DNA of 64,000 nt from Rutidosis leptorrhynchoides (taxonomy: Eukaryota; Streptophyta; Magnoliopsida; Asterales; Asteraceae). Both the position numbers and the translations under genes were made by a program. The stretch spans positions 150,646,501-150,710,500 of the forward strand of contig NC_092338.1 in assembly GCF_046630445.1 (NCBI RefSeq). Reading direction: 5' to 3'. Below the pieces are notes generated by a model. It was not told the DNA's origin. It saw nothing but the letters and a program-made list of their open reading frames with translations, and did not search any database. Shown piece after piece: positions 1 through 11,936 of the stretch. The stretch's first letter is position 1; each line of letters opens with the position of its first letter.

Positions 1-822
1 TGAGTTATAGTCCCACTTTTAAAATCTAATATTTTGGGATGAGAATACATGCAGTTTTATAAATGTTTTACAAAATAGACACAAGTAAATGAAACTACAT
101 TATATGGATGGATTATTAAACCAAATATGCCCCTTTTTAGTCTGGTAATCTAAGAATTAGGGAACAGACACCCTAATTGACGCGAATCCTAAAGATAGAT
201 CTATTGGGCCCAACGAGCCCCATCCAAAGTACCGGATGCTTTAGTACTTCAAATTCATCATGTCCGAAGGGAGTCCCGGAATGATAGGGGATATTCTATA
301 TGCATCTTGTTAAGGTCGGTTACCAGGTGTTCACCATATGAATGATTTTTATCTCTATGTATGGGATGTTTATTGAAATATGAAATGTTGTGGTCTATTA
401 TTACGATTTGATAAATATATAGGTTAAACCTATAACTCACCAACATTTTTGTTGACGTTTAAAGCATGTTTATTCTCAGGTGATTATTAAGAGCTTCCGC
501 TATTGCATGCTAAAATATGGACAAGATTTGGTGTCAGCGTGCTTGTATAATATTATTTAAAACTATATTCGAGATTTACTTTGTTGTAATATATTAATAT
601 TGTAAACCATTATGTATTGGTAGTGTGTAAGTGTGATATTTTAGATTATCATTTCTGGATAATCTAGGTGGTGACTTTTTAACCTTGTCGATAAAATAAA
701 GGTTATGGTTTGTTTTAAAAAACGAATGCAGTCTTTGAAAACGGTATCATATAGAGGTTAAAATCTCACAACGAAATCAATTAATATGGAACGTTTATAA
801 TCAATATGAACGGGACATTTCA
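1..822 (+). repeat. 5' LTR of element B, 3' portion only
   Basis: This matches 21781-22603 base for base apart from scattered substitutions, and matches the reversed solo LTR at 8527-9310. It ends in GGGACATTTCA at 822, directly before the primer site. The first 2.6 kb of the LTR is outside the window, judging by the 3.41-kb solo copy. Its last 0.8 kb is also recognisably related to the last 0.9 kb of the LTRs of element A, so the two families share ancestry in this part. Confidence 0.85.
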
Positions 823-824
823 GT

Positions 825-836
825 TGGTATCCGAGC
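825..836 (+). other. Primer-binding site of element B
   Basis: TGGTATCCGAGC lies two bases after the LTR end. It differs by one base from TGGTATCAGAGC, the usual site complementary to the 3' end of plant initiator tRNA-Met. It fixes the LTR end at 822 and the plus orientation. Confidence 0.85.
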
Positions 837-1034
837 GTTGGTCTTAGAGAACTAGAATTTTTGTATTAGTGTGTCTTACCGAGTTTGTTAGGATGCATTA
901 GTGAGCCTGGACTTCGACCGTGTTTTTCTTCAAAAACGATTGCTTAACATTTTTTTGTTGGAAACTACATATAATTAACATGTAATTATTATGTGATGTA
1001 TTAACCTCTTAATGTGTTTGATATTGTGTGATAG

Positions 1035-1675
1035 ATGTCTACCACTAGTACAAATCTCATCGACTCACCTAATCATAATAATGAAGATTCGATAATATAT
1101 TTTGGGAAGATTCACAAATTCCCGAAGAAGAACCGGAAGAGGAGGAACCAGAAGAGGAGGAATCGGAAGAAGAAGAACCGGAAGAGGAGGAACCGGAAGA
1201 GGAAGAACCGGAAGAAGAAAAGGTTCCGGAGGAAGAAATATTGATACCTACAATAAATCGATTAAATAAAAGAAAATCCTCAACCAACGGACCAAAGTCA
1301 AAAATGGTCAATGGTGTTTCCGTCAAGGAAGCAAAATATTGGGAAGATTACCAATTTTCCGATGAATCGAATCCTGATGAGGATTCTGATGATGTTATAG
1401 AAATTACCTCGACCCAATTTAATAAAGCAAAAGAAAAAAATAAGGGAAAAGGTATAAAATTAGAGAAACCTGATTCCAACCCCAATGAACTTTATATGTA
1501 TCGGCAACGTTCGTATTTCCTAAAATGTAATAATAACCCGGGAACCTCTAAACCACCAGGTTTTTCTAAACCATTGTGGAAAACGAAGGCTCGTATTAGA
1601 GGGACACCATATATCCGTAGAAAATTAGGAAAACGAACCAAGTCCGAAGAAGAAGAAACCAGTGATTCAGATTAG
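1035..1675 (+). pseudogene. Acidic Glu/Pro-rich ORF of element B, function unknown
   Basis: The ATG at 1035 opens an N-terminus rich in Ser, Thr and Asn. About 17 codons in, one frameshift (near 1082-1095) moves the reading to a second frame that stays open to the TAG ending at 1675. That frame holds eight or so near-repeats of EEEPEEEE (about 1120-1235), then a segment rich in Asp and Ser, a basic Lys-rich run, and an ending SEEEETSDSD. I recognise no domain; it has no CCHC knuckle and no protease or RT motif. It occupies the first-ORF position directly after the primer site and leader. The shadow reading in the first frame is a Lys/Arg/Asn repeat and should be ignored. It may be a nuclear or chromatin-binding accessory protein, but composition is the only hint. 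Confidence 0.55.
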
Positions 1676-1812
1676 AGAGTTGTAATCATGTTGTGTATTA
1701 TATGTATTGTAGTGTGCTTGTACTTTTATGTTTTATGTAAAAATTGCTTGTACTGTTTGTTAATTATCTTTTACGAATCTAATCCTTGTCTATTTTACAG
1801 TATAAAAACAAA

Positions 1813-1898
1813 ATGGACGTTAAGGGTAGATAACCGAATATTTTAGAAGACCTACCAGAGGATATGATTGAGGAAATCTTGTCTAGAGTCGGTCAGAA
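1813..1898 (+). pseudogene. F-box-like ORF in element B, 5' part
   Basis: The reading from ATG at 1813 gives a short leader, a stop TAA at codon 7 (1831-1833), then LPEDMIEEILSRVGQN, which is the start of a plant F-box domain. It breaks off at 1898, exactly where element A begins, and resumes in frame at 17618. A pyrimidine-rich tract ending in TTTTACAG lies just upstream (1785-1800), as at a 3' splice site, so the ORF could once have been expressed from a spliced element transcript. F-box proteins join substrates to SCF ubiquitin ligases through SKP1. This copy is dead. Confidence 0.75.
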
Positions 1899-3685
1899 TG
1901 TGACGACCCGGAAATTTCTGACCAAATTTAAACTTCATCTTTAACTGATTTCGACACGATAAGCAATGTCTGTTAAATCGAGTCTCAAAATTTTTGAACT
2001 GCTTACATGGATTCAGTTAACTTCGACTGCTCTCAACGATTCACGAACAATTAATTGTAAATAGATATGTGTGTATGTAAATATAAATAGTAATTCAAAA
2101 TCTAATTTGAAGTATTATTTGTTGTTGTTATTAAAAATTAATAAAATAAAAATAGTATATTATAATAATATTTATTTAAAATATATCTATATATATAAAT
2201 AAGGTATATTAAATTAAATATTAAATAATTGTAATAGTCGTCTGATGTTCCGATTGATATTAAGCAAGTTAAATTCAAACATATATAATTTTAAAATAAA
2301 CGGTGATACGAAAATGAGTTCTATAAATTTTAGACTTATTAAAAATATATTTAGGAACTATTTGTTTAATTTTAAAAGTTTTTATATTTTACTTGGGGTT
2401 GGGAGTGGATAATTAATGTAAATTTTATTTAATAGTTATTGATCGAATTTTATACCATAATGACCCAAAATAAATAAATATAGTTAATTTAAAAATATGA
2501 GATTTTTCTGAACACTTTTGTCCGCCATTGATTTACAACGGAGCATGAAATTTAGTCCGTGATAGATAGCGTCTAAGGAAACTACATGTTTATATTTCAA
2601 TTGGTTATTAATTATTATTATTAAATTATATCAATGTCTTTGTCTATCCGTTCTATCTAGTCTATATTTTCATAAATAAGAATACATCACCACCACCACA
2701 TGTATACACTTTCTGTTTTCTATCTTTTCAATCAAACATCCACATCCAAATATTTCATCCGTGATTTACTTTGGATACTGTGATAAATTGAAGTTATGTA
2801 ACACTATTTTTGGATGATTCCATCCACTATCATTAACATTATATATAATAAAGAAAGATAAATGATACTATCAAACAACCAATTCCTAATTTTGTTTCCT
2901 TTTCCAATTCATTCCACCTACTAAATTATTACTAATAATTTATTGAATCATTATTGTTCTAATAACTAAATATCCTATATATCTATATCTAATATTTATA
3001 TACATATAATGATAGTATACATATGGTGATGCATATTGAAAACACTTTTTCTTTTCATCTCCTCCTTCATGTTTTGTCGACCAAGCAACACCACTATGAA
3101 CCATCCCACCACCGGCCAACTCCTTCCATCATCCACAAATCAAGAAAACCACAACCGCCACCTCTCAACCTCCTAACATTCACCCAATTTAAACTCGCTT
3201 AAACGACAACTTAGATCAATGGCCAAAGTGTCTTTCTCTTTCACACAACCACCACAACCATCACCTTGATATTTTTCTTAACCATCTACTAAACCTACAT
3301 CCACCATCTTCATCATCTCAAACTTCCAACACCCTCACAACACCAACGGCAAACAAACACCACCTCACGGTCATCACCTTTGGCCCATCACTACCGTCGG
3401 CCAACATCACTTAGACTCTTCCTACGTGCACGGTGACCAAAAACTTACCATGATTGAACAAACTTTATCTTTAATGACACGGTCTTTAATGTCTCAGGAA
3501 CAACCATAAGATCATAATCATCTAACTCAACAATGGACTCCACCTCTGATTTGTTATTAACCTTACTACCGTCATTCACTGCATCTGCAAACGATGAACC
3601 TTTAGGCTATTTTTTTTTCTTTTCTTCGAGGAATACCAACAGATGCATCAAGTTCGAAGAGAACCAGACTCTTTCTTATTGTCTC

Positions 3686-3915
3686 AAGAAAACCTAGCCG
3701 GTGACGCATAAACATGATGACTACCGATCAAAATCAGTGATAATTTCCTTACAAAATCATCCTCCTTATCGACACATGTAAACCTCAAGAAACCAAATCT
3801 TTTTTTCCTACCTTTGATTTCTTATTAGGAATGAAGACATCAATGATCCTCCCATACGATTCGAATTCCAGCCAAAGTCGTTTGCCATTCACATAATCAA
3901 GGATCATACAACGAA
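3686..3915 (-). pseudogene. Antisense RRM-domain fragment inside LTR A, probably from a LINE ORF1
   Basis: Read on the minus strand, this gives RLWLEFESYGRIIDVFIPNK, then KSKVGKK, and after a one-base slip in an A run KRFGFLRFTCVDKE, followed by LSLILIGSHHVYASPARFS. KRFGFLRF is a textbook RNP1 motif. The order (SYGRIIDVFIPN, then RNP1, then an IG..HVYASPARF-like segment) is how I remember the RRM of plant L1-type LINE ORF1 proteins. It is preceded by a frame running out of 4168 that has no recognisable domain. It is antisense to element A and not expressed as such. Possible sources are a LINE insertion or a captured host RRM gene. Confidence 0.65.
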
Positions 3916-4458
3916 GAAGAAGACGAGTTATTGATTGTGAGGTCGATGATGAATCTCGAAGATGGAGATGATGGTATGATTGCAAAGAAAATCGATTAAT
4001 GATGATGATGATGACTAAAGTAATATAGATAATGATGATAAACAAAAGGATGATTAGATAATTCGGTGTGGTGGGGATAGAAAATAAAGACAAGATGAAT
4101 TGATGATGACTGCGTATACATTTTTTTTGCTGCCCTTCGATTGTTTTAAACACCAACAAAACCCACATTTTTTTACTTGGTCTTAGTTAATTGATGGGCT
4201 GTCTTTTCTCTTGTTGTTTGGGCCGTGGAGACTTGGGCCAAGAACCGGCTCCTAATCGCTGTGAAATACCGATAATGCTATCTGATATCATTAATGTTAA
4301 TAAAAGACAATGATGACTGTGATTCATAATAAGATGGTGAAGATGATGATAATAGATGATGATGATACTGATTTAATGACGATGATGAGTTAATTAGAAG
4401 AAGAGGAAAAACAAATACGGGTTATATAATATTTCGTTAGGAGTTAATACATAAAGGA

Positions 4459-4532
4459 GGTGACAGAAAAATGGTTAGGGATGCTTTTGGGTTAACGATA
4501 GGTTGCGGGTTCGAGTCCCCTCGTGGGCAGTT
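4459..4532 (+). ncRNA. tRNA-like (SINE-type) pol III box inside LTR A
   Basis: GGGTTCGAGTCCC at 4507-4519 is a good B box of a tRNA or tRNA-derived SINE. An A-box-like run (TGACAGAAAAATGGTTAGGG) lies about 35 bases upstream, and a T-rich tail follows (TTTATTTTTTT). I cannot fold a full cloverleaf: an acceptor stem is lacking. It is therefore a SINE head or tRNA relic rather than a working tRNA gene. Confidence 0.4.
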
Positions 4533-4559
4533 TATTTTTTTAGCCTATTTTGAGGTAGT

Positions 4560-4935
4560 TACTACTACACTAATATAAACATTATACTCTTTATTATTAT
4601 CATTAAAATGAGCATTAGGATTATTATTACTATTATTATTATTAATATTATTATTAGTATTACCCTTAAAATTATCATTTTTAAAATTATTATTATTAAC
4701 AAAAGTATTTTTTTATTAAAATTATCATTTTCATTATCATTATAAGTATTATTATTTTTTTCATCATTACTAACATTAATATTACTATTATTACTATTAT
4801 TATCACTTTTATTATTTTTATTTTCATTATTAACATATAACATTTTTATCATTGTATTATTAGTATTATCATTATTATTAAAGAATTATCATTTTTATTA
4901 TTTTCATTACTATTATTATTTAAGTATTATTATAA
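4560..4935. repeat. ATT-rich low-complexity tract in LTR A
   Basis: Dense imperfect ATT/ATC trinucleotide repeats. Apparent ORFs across this stretch are poly-Ile/Asn artefacts. The tract recurs in the other LTR at 16092-16470 with small length differences. Confidence 0.85.
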
Positions 4936-6087
4936 TTATTATTTTAACAAACAAATGTTATCTATATAAAAATATATTACAAGTCAACTAATATTACATA
5001 CTAATATGTTTTAACTAATATATTACCATTTATATTGATAAAATTTCAATTAAATTATATATCATACATTCATTATAAGTATAATTATATTTAAGGATAC
5101 TAATTTTAATAAATTATAAAATATAAGTAAACTTAGTTGATTTAGTTGATTAAATGGGATATATATTAATATATATGCAACTTATATAGGTTCGTGAATC
5201 CAAGGCTAACCCCGCATTGTTCAGTTCTGTCGTATGAATATTTTTACTACAAAATATTGGATTGTGAGTTTCATTTGCTCCCTTTCTAAATGCTTTTGCA
5301 ATATATATTTTTGGGACTGAGAATACATGCGCTGCTTTTATAATTGTTTTACAAAATAGACACAAGTAATCGAAACTACATTCTATGGTTGGATTATCGA
5401 ATCGAATATGCCCCTTTTTAGCTTGGTAGCCTAAGAATTAGGGAAATAACCCCTAATTGACGCGAATCATAAAGATAGATCTATGGACCTTGACACGTCC
5501 CATTCGGGTTAAGAATGCTTTAGTATTTCAATTATCATGTCCGATGAGAGTCCCGGAGTGATGGGGATATTTAATTTGCATCCTGTTAGTTCGGTTATCA
5601 AGCGTTCACCATATGAATGATTTTTATCTCTATGCAGTTTGCGAAATGCCTGATATGAGATGTATATTTATGAGAAAAGGAAATGAAAATCTTGTGGTCT
5701 ATTAAAATGATGAAAATGAATGTTATGATAAACTAATGAACTCACCAACCTTTTGGTTGACACTTGAAAGCATGTTTATTCTCAGGTATTAAGGAAACCT
5801 TCCGCTGTGCATTTTCTCATATTAGAGATATTACTTGGAGTCATTCATGACATATTTCAAAAGACGTTGCATTCGAGTTGTCAAGTTCATCAAGATTATT
5901 ACTAAGTCAATTATAGTTGGATATATTACGAAATGGTATGCATGCCGTCAACTATCGATGAAATGAAAGTTTGTCTTTTAAAAATGAATGCAATGTTTGT
6001 AAAATGTATCATATATAGGTCAAGTACCTCGCGATGTGACCAAATGTAATGTATTCATCCAAATGGATTAGGACGGGTTATTAGAGT

Positions 6088-6099
6088 TGGTATCAGAGC
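6088..6099 (+). other. Primer-binding site of element A
   Basis: TGGTATCAGAGC is an exact complement-type match for initiator tRNA-Met and starts three bases after the LTR end at 6085. Confidence 0.9.
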
Positions 6100-6512
6100 G
6101 GTGGTCTTAGCGAATCAGGTCTTGCATTAGTGTGTCTAACTGATTGTTGTTTAGATGCATTAGTGAGTCTGGACTTCGACCGTGTCTGCATATCAAAAGT
6201 TTTGCTTATCATTTCGTGTCGAAAATTACTTGCTTATCATTTTTAGGGAATCACTTGCTTATCGTTCTTAGTCTATACACATCTTACTGCATTGATTGCA
6301 TGAATGGTGTATAGAAAAATTCATATCTTAGCGTATCTGCTAATTCATATCCTAGCGTATCTGTTACTGTAAACTTGCCTGACATATTTCGTAAATTCCT
6401 CCGAAATCTATGGAGTCTTCTGTACTATATATAGGTATTCTATGTAAAAAGAATATCATCCGATATCCGAAAATCTTTTCATATCGAAAAATCCTTTATT
6501 CAATCGTAGGAA

Positions 6513-7115
6513 ATGGAAATCGCCACCAGTTCAAGTCCCTCGAATTCTGACATGGAGTCCCACTCAAGCTCCGAAAGCAGTGTGACCGGAATGGACCAAC
6601 CAATCAGCCATCATCTATTCTGGATGAATTGGGGCTGGGTTCGTAGCCTACTTAGTCATTGGAGACAAGAAGAAGGCGATCCCTTCCATCCACCATATTG
6701 TCCACTTGGCGAAGAATCTGACGCACTTACCGGTGAACCTGTCCGAAACACCCTTTTCTCTCTCATTTCCAGAGTATCTCGTCATGATTATATACTAAAC
6801 TAAATTCTAGATTTTATTTATCCGCTCGTCCGAACTGACAATCACCCCGGTGTAATAGAAGAAGTCAAAGAGCTTCGCGCCCGGGTTACGGCTTTGGAGA
6901 ATATGGTGCAAAGATAACACGCACCAGCGGCAACACCGGCAGCAACAGTACCACCAGCAGCATAACCAGTACCACCATCAACAACATCAACAGTACCATC
7001 ACCACCATCAACAGCAATATCCGCATCATACATCTCGACATCACAATCCATACCTCGAACATCAACATCATACGCACCATAGATACCCAGGAGTACCAAC
7101 GGCAATGAACAATGA
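6513..7115 (+). pseudogene. Gag-position ORF of element A, unknown family
   Basis: One frame of about 200 codons runs from ATG 6513 to TGA 7113-7115, interrupted by TAA at 6801, 6915 and 6963. The N-terminus is Ser-rich (SSSPSNSDMESHSSSESS) and is followed by a Trp-rich segment (FWMNWGWVRSLLSHW). Next come a segment with HPPYCPLGEESDALTGEP, then a short heptad-like helix (IEEVKELRARVTALENMVQ) and finally an Ala/Pro/Thr/Ser-rich tail. I see no zinc knuckle, protease or polymerase motif. By position after the primer site it replaces gag. The coiled-coil-like helix would fit a self-assembling structural protein, but that is inference. Confidence 0.5.
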
Positions 7116-8526
7116 AGTATTGATCCATAACTTCATTGAAGAAATATTCTGTGAAGAATATGTGGTTTCTACAAGTTTTAGAGATTACTTATTTTAGCTC
7201 AAACCAAAAAGCAAATGAGATTAATATCATGTTAACTCATTAAATCCATGATTACATCTGAAGAAAATGTATATGTATATATATTTTCATAAGGATTGTA
7301 ATTAAAAATTCTTTTGTACAAACTGTTAATGGTGAAAATATTTTAACGGGTAGGTAATACCCGAGGAATATTTAGATTTCACTTTAATAAGTTGTACTGT
7401 ACATTCTTCGAATCTGATTCAACATTCATTTACTATCATACTTATATTCACAGATATACGTATTCGTTCACCGCAGAATAACCATTTTCATTCAATTTCA
7501 TATTTGGATTTTGACCTATCAGAATCCAACAAATGGCATAATGAAGAAAACATTTGACAAAATAAAATTTGTTAGAAACAAACAAATTAAATATAAGAAA
7601 TTCTGTTAAGAAACCACGCTAACAAGATCGTAGCTAACTGTTCCTAGCTAACTGTTAATTCCTTATTACATTTTATTTATCGCAGATTATTTATCGCAAT
7701 TTTATTATCGCAATTTTTTTATCGTCATTTAATTTCTGTTATTTATTTTACTCACTTTAAATAACGGGACACGTATAAAAAGTTTTGACATATCATATCG
7801 ACGCATATATATATATATATTATTTGGAATAACCATAGACACTATATATGCTGTAATACTTGAGTTCGCTATACAAGGTTGCGGTTGATTCTATAATAAT
7901 ATATATACTTTGAGTTGTGATCGAGTCTGAGACATGTACACGGGTCACAATACGTATTAATTAATTCGAATGTTATATATTAAACTAAATATGAATTATT
8001 GAATTGCTAACTGTGGACTATCAACTGATAACTACCAACATTGGACAATTAAAATGAATTAAAATATTGATTATAACATATGAAACTAAACAATTCTTCA
8101 AGTTAGCCACTTGATATCATCTTAAACCTCATTTGTATCTTGACGATTACAATCTGCGTTCAAACCTTTCATGATTCTTGAAAACACCTCAATCGAAAGG
8201 ATGAACCAACCGCACTTCTTCTACGGAAGAAAATATTGATGTATATAGTTATGCACCTGAAAACACTCGGAACACGAGTAAACGTTTAACCCGTATTTGT
8301 GCTAACTCTTTGGGAGTTGTTATTACCAAAAATAACTTTGCAATCCCTTTTCAAATTAGCCAATTTTGTCACATCTCCAACAAATCAACTTCAATTTTTC
8401 ATTCGAAACAACCTTATTATAACCTTGATATATATGCGTGCTCTTCTATTGTTATCGGAGAACCTTTTAAATTCCACCATACTACCATCAGCGTTTAATC
8501 ATCTAAAAACACAATTCTCCTGAATC
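7116..8526. other. Internal non-coding part of element A
   Basis: No credible ORF. It holds the palindromic site at 7343-7363, and a segment at about 7786-7950 that is clearly related to part of the family-B LTR (about 21385-21545) in the same orientation. This suggests that internal sequence of A and LTR sequence of B share a source. Confidence 0.6.
7343..7363. promoter_or_regulatory. Internal copy of the GGGTAGGTA site in element A
   Basis: TTAACGGGTAGGTA matches the core of the site just before the 3' LTR (13416-13429). Here it continues as ATACCCG, giving an inverted repeat CGGGTA...TACCCG. The same arrangement occurs in element B at 18416-18436. It may be a second plus-strand priming site or a protein-binding palindrome. 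Confidence 0.4.
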
Positions 8527-11500
8527 TGAAATGTCCCGTTCATATTGATTATAAACGTTCCATATTAATGAGACGTTTTTCAAAGACTGCATTCATTTTT
8601 AAAACAACCATAACCTTTATTTTATCTATAAATGTTTAAAAAGCACTACGTAGATTATCAAATAATGATAATCTAAAATATACCGTTTACACACGACCAT
8701 TACATAATGATTTACAATAAGAATATATTACATAAAAAATAAGTTTCTTGAATGCAGTTTTTACATAATATCATACAAGCATGGACTCCAAATCTTGTCC
8801 TTATTTTAGTATGCAACAGCGGAAGCTCTTAATAATCACCTGAGAATAAACATGCTTAAAACGTCAACAAAAATGTTGGTGAGTTATAGGTTTAACCTAT
8901 ATATTATCAAATCATAATAATAGACCACAAGATTTCATATTTCAATATACATCCCATACATAGAGATAAAAAATCTATGGTGAACACCTGGTAACCGACA
9001 TTAACAAGATGCATATAAGAATATCCCCTATCATTCCAGGAAATCCTTCGAACATGATAAAAATGAATTCAAAGTACTAAAGCATCCGGTACTTTGGATG
9101 GAGTTCGTTAGGCCTAATAGATCTATCTTTAGGATTCGCGTCAATTAGTAGATCGGTTTACTAATTCTTAGGTTACCAAGCAAAAGGGGCATATTCGGCT
9201 TCGATCATTCACCCATATAATGTAGTTTCATTTACTTGTGTCTATTTCGTAAAACATTTATAAAACAACATGTATTCTCATCCCAAAATATTAGATTTTA
9301 AAAGTGGGACTATAACTCACTTTCACAGATTTTTACTTCGTCTGGAAGTAAGACTTGGCCACTGGTCGATTCACGAACCTATAAAAAATATGTACATATA
9401 TATCAAAGTATGTTCAAAATATATTTACAACATTTTTAATACGTTTTACAGTTTTAAATTTATTAAGTCAGCTGTACTCGTTAGTAACCTACAACTAGTT
9501 GTCCACAGTTAGATGTACAGAAATAAATCGATATATATTATCTTGAATCAATCCACGACCCAGTGTATACACGTCTCAGGCTAGATCACAACTCAAAGTA
9601 TATATATTTTTGGAATCAACCTCAACCTTGTATAGCTAACTCCAACATTACTGCATATAGAGTGTCTATGGTTGTTCCAAATAATATATATAGATGGGTC
9701 GATATGATATGTCAAAACATTTGCATACGTGTCTATGGTATCCCAAGATTACATAATATATTAGAATACATGTATAATACAATATAAGTTAGCTAGGATA
9801 TGATTAATATAAATTTGTTACCAATTTTCACGTAGCTACAACAAGCAAAAATATCCAATCTTGTTTTACCCATAACTTCTTCGTTTTAAATCCGTTTTGA
9901 GTGTTTGAAGTTGCTATAGTTTCATATTGAACTTAAGTTTATGAAACTAAACAGAAAACATATAAGTTTATGGTCAGAAATATAGGTTACAAGTCATTTT
10001 TGTAAAGGTAGTCATTTCAGTCGAAAGAACGACGTCTAGATGATCATTTTGGAAAACATACTTCCACTTTGAGTTTAACCATGATTTTTGGATATAGTTT
10101 CATGTTCATAAGAAAAATAATTTTCCCAGAAGAACAACTTTTAAATCAAAGTTTATCATAGTTTTTAATTAACTAACCCAAAACAGCCCGCGGTGTTACT
10201 ACAACGGCGTATATCCAGTTTTACGGTGTTTTTCGTGTTTTTCGGTTTTAAATCATTAAGTTAACATATCATATAGATATATATCATGTGTTTAGTTGAT
10301 TTTAAAAGTCAAGTTATAAGGATTAACTTTTGTTTGCGAACAAGTTTAGAATTAACTAAACTATGTTCTAGTGATTTCAAGTTTAAACCTTCGAATAAGG
10401 TAGTTTTATATATATGAATCGAATGATGTTATGAACATCATTACTACCTCAGATTTTGTGGATAAACCTACTGGAAATGAGAAAAATAGATCTAGCTTCA
10501 AAGGATCCTTGGATGGCTTGAAAGTTCTTGAAGCAGAATCATGACACGAAAACAAGTTCAAGTAAGATTTTCACTCGAAATAAGATTGTTATAGTTATAG
10601 AAATTGAATCAAAGTTTGAATATGAGTATTACCTTGTATTAGAAAGATATATTACTATAAATAAGAAAGATTTCTTGAGGTTGGAAGATCAATTTACAAG
10701 ATTGGAAGTAAGCTAGCAAACTTGGAAGTATTCTTGATTTTATGAAACTAGAACTTATAGAATTTATGAAGAACACTTAGAACTTGAAGATAGAACTTGA
10801 GAGAGATCAATTTGATGAAGAAAATTGAAGAATGAAAGTGTTTGTAGGTGTTTTTGGTCGTTGGTATATGGATTAGATATAAAGGATGTGTAATTTTGTT
10901 TACATGTAAATAAGTCATGAATGATTACTAATATTTTTGTAATTTTATGAGATATTTCATTCTAGTTTCCAAATGATGGTTCCCACATATGTTAGGTGAC
11001 TCACATGGGCTGCTAAAAGCTGATCATTGGAGTGTATATACCAATAGTACATACATCTAAAAGCTGTGTATTGTACGAGTACGAATACGGCTGCATACGA
11101 GTAGAATTGTTGATAAAACTGAACGAGGATGTAATTGTAAGCATTTTTATTAAGTAGAAGTATTTTGATAAGTGTCTTGAAGTCTTTCAAAAGTGTATGA
11201 ATACATATTAAAACACTACATGTATATACATTTTAACTGAATCGTTAAGTCATCGTTAGTCGTTACATGTAAATGTTGTTTTGAAACCTTTAAGTCAACG
11301 ATCTTGTTAAATGTTGTTAACCCATTGTTTATTATATCTAAAAGATGTTAAATTATTACATTATCATGATATTATGATATATTAATATATCTTAGTATGA
11401 TATATATACAGTTAAATGTTGTTACAATGATAATCGTTACATATATGTCTCGTTTCGAAATCATTAAGTTAGTAGTCTTGTTTTTACATATGTAGTTCAT

Positions 11501-11936
11501 TGTTAATACACTTAATGACATGTTTACTTATCATTTATCATGATTAAACATAGTGTATCAATATATTAATATGATTCATATGTATTTAGTAAGACGTTGT
11601 TATAACAATAATTGTTATATATCGTTTCGAGTTTCTTAATTCAATAAACTCAATTTTATGTATATAACTCATTGTTAAAATACCTAATAAGATACTTAAT
11701 TATCATAATATCATGTTAACTATATATATAATCATATATATGTCATCATATAGTTTTTACAAGTTTTAACGTTCGTGAATCACCGGTCAACTTGGGTGGT
11801 CAATTGTCTATATGAAACCTATTTCAATTAATCAAGTCTTAACAAGTTTGATTGCTTAACATGTTGGAAACACTTAATCATGCAAATATAAATTTCATTT
11901 AATATATATAAACATGAAAAAGTTCGGGTCACTACA
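8527..11936 (-). mobile_element. Solo LTR of family B inside element A, reversed
   Basis: On the minus strand it begins TGTAGTGACCCGAAC (at 11936) and ends GAACGGGACATTTCA (at 8527). Its last 0.8 kb matches 1-822 and 21781-22603 in reverse. Flanks are GAATC (8522-8526) and GAAAC (11937-11941), a 5-bp duplication with one mismatch. No internal region or second LTR is present, so the element recombined out after insertion. At 3,410 bp it gives the full LTR length of family B. Short ORFs here are not genes. Confidence 0.85.

Larger units (their letters stand above)
1899..6085 (+). repeat. 5' LTR of element A
   Basis: At 4,187 bp this is very long for a plant LTR. Much of it is composite: an AT-rich start, a CCACC-rich stretch (about 3060-3480), an antisense RRM fragment (3686-3915), GAT-repeat DNA (3940-4020 and 4330-4390), a tRNA-like box (4459-4532), an ATT-repeat tract (4560-4935) and a last 0.9 kb that resembles the end of the family-B LTR. 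Because the same composition is present in the other LTR, all parts were there before this insertion. Confidence 0.9.

Noticed and set aside
1069..1326. Minus-strand Ser/Gly-repeat ORF
   Set aside because: It is the antisense shadow of the Glu/Pro repeat in the acidic ORF.
3785..4168. 127-residue minus ORF as a complete gene
   Set aside because: Only its last third, plus the next frame, is an RRM; the rest is Ile-rich translation of GAT/ATT repeats.
4507..4519. Functional tRNA gene
   Set aside because: B box is good, but no acceptor stem or full cloverleaf can be formed.
4565..4852. Asn/Ile-rich ORF
   Set aside because: Product of an ATT trinucleotide tract; duplicated with the LTR.
5150..5365. 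71-residue minus ORF repeated at 16682-16897
   Set aside because: Conserved LTR sequence common to families A and B; no coding signal.
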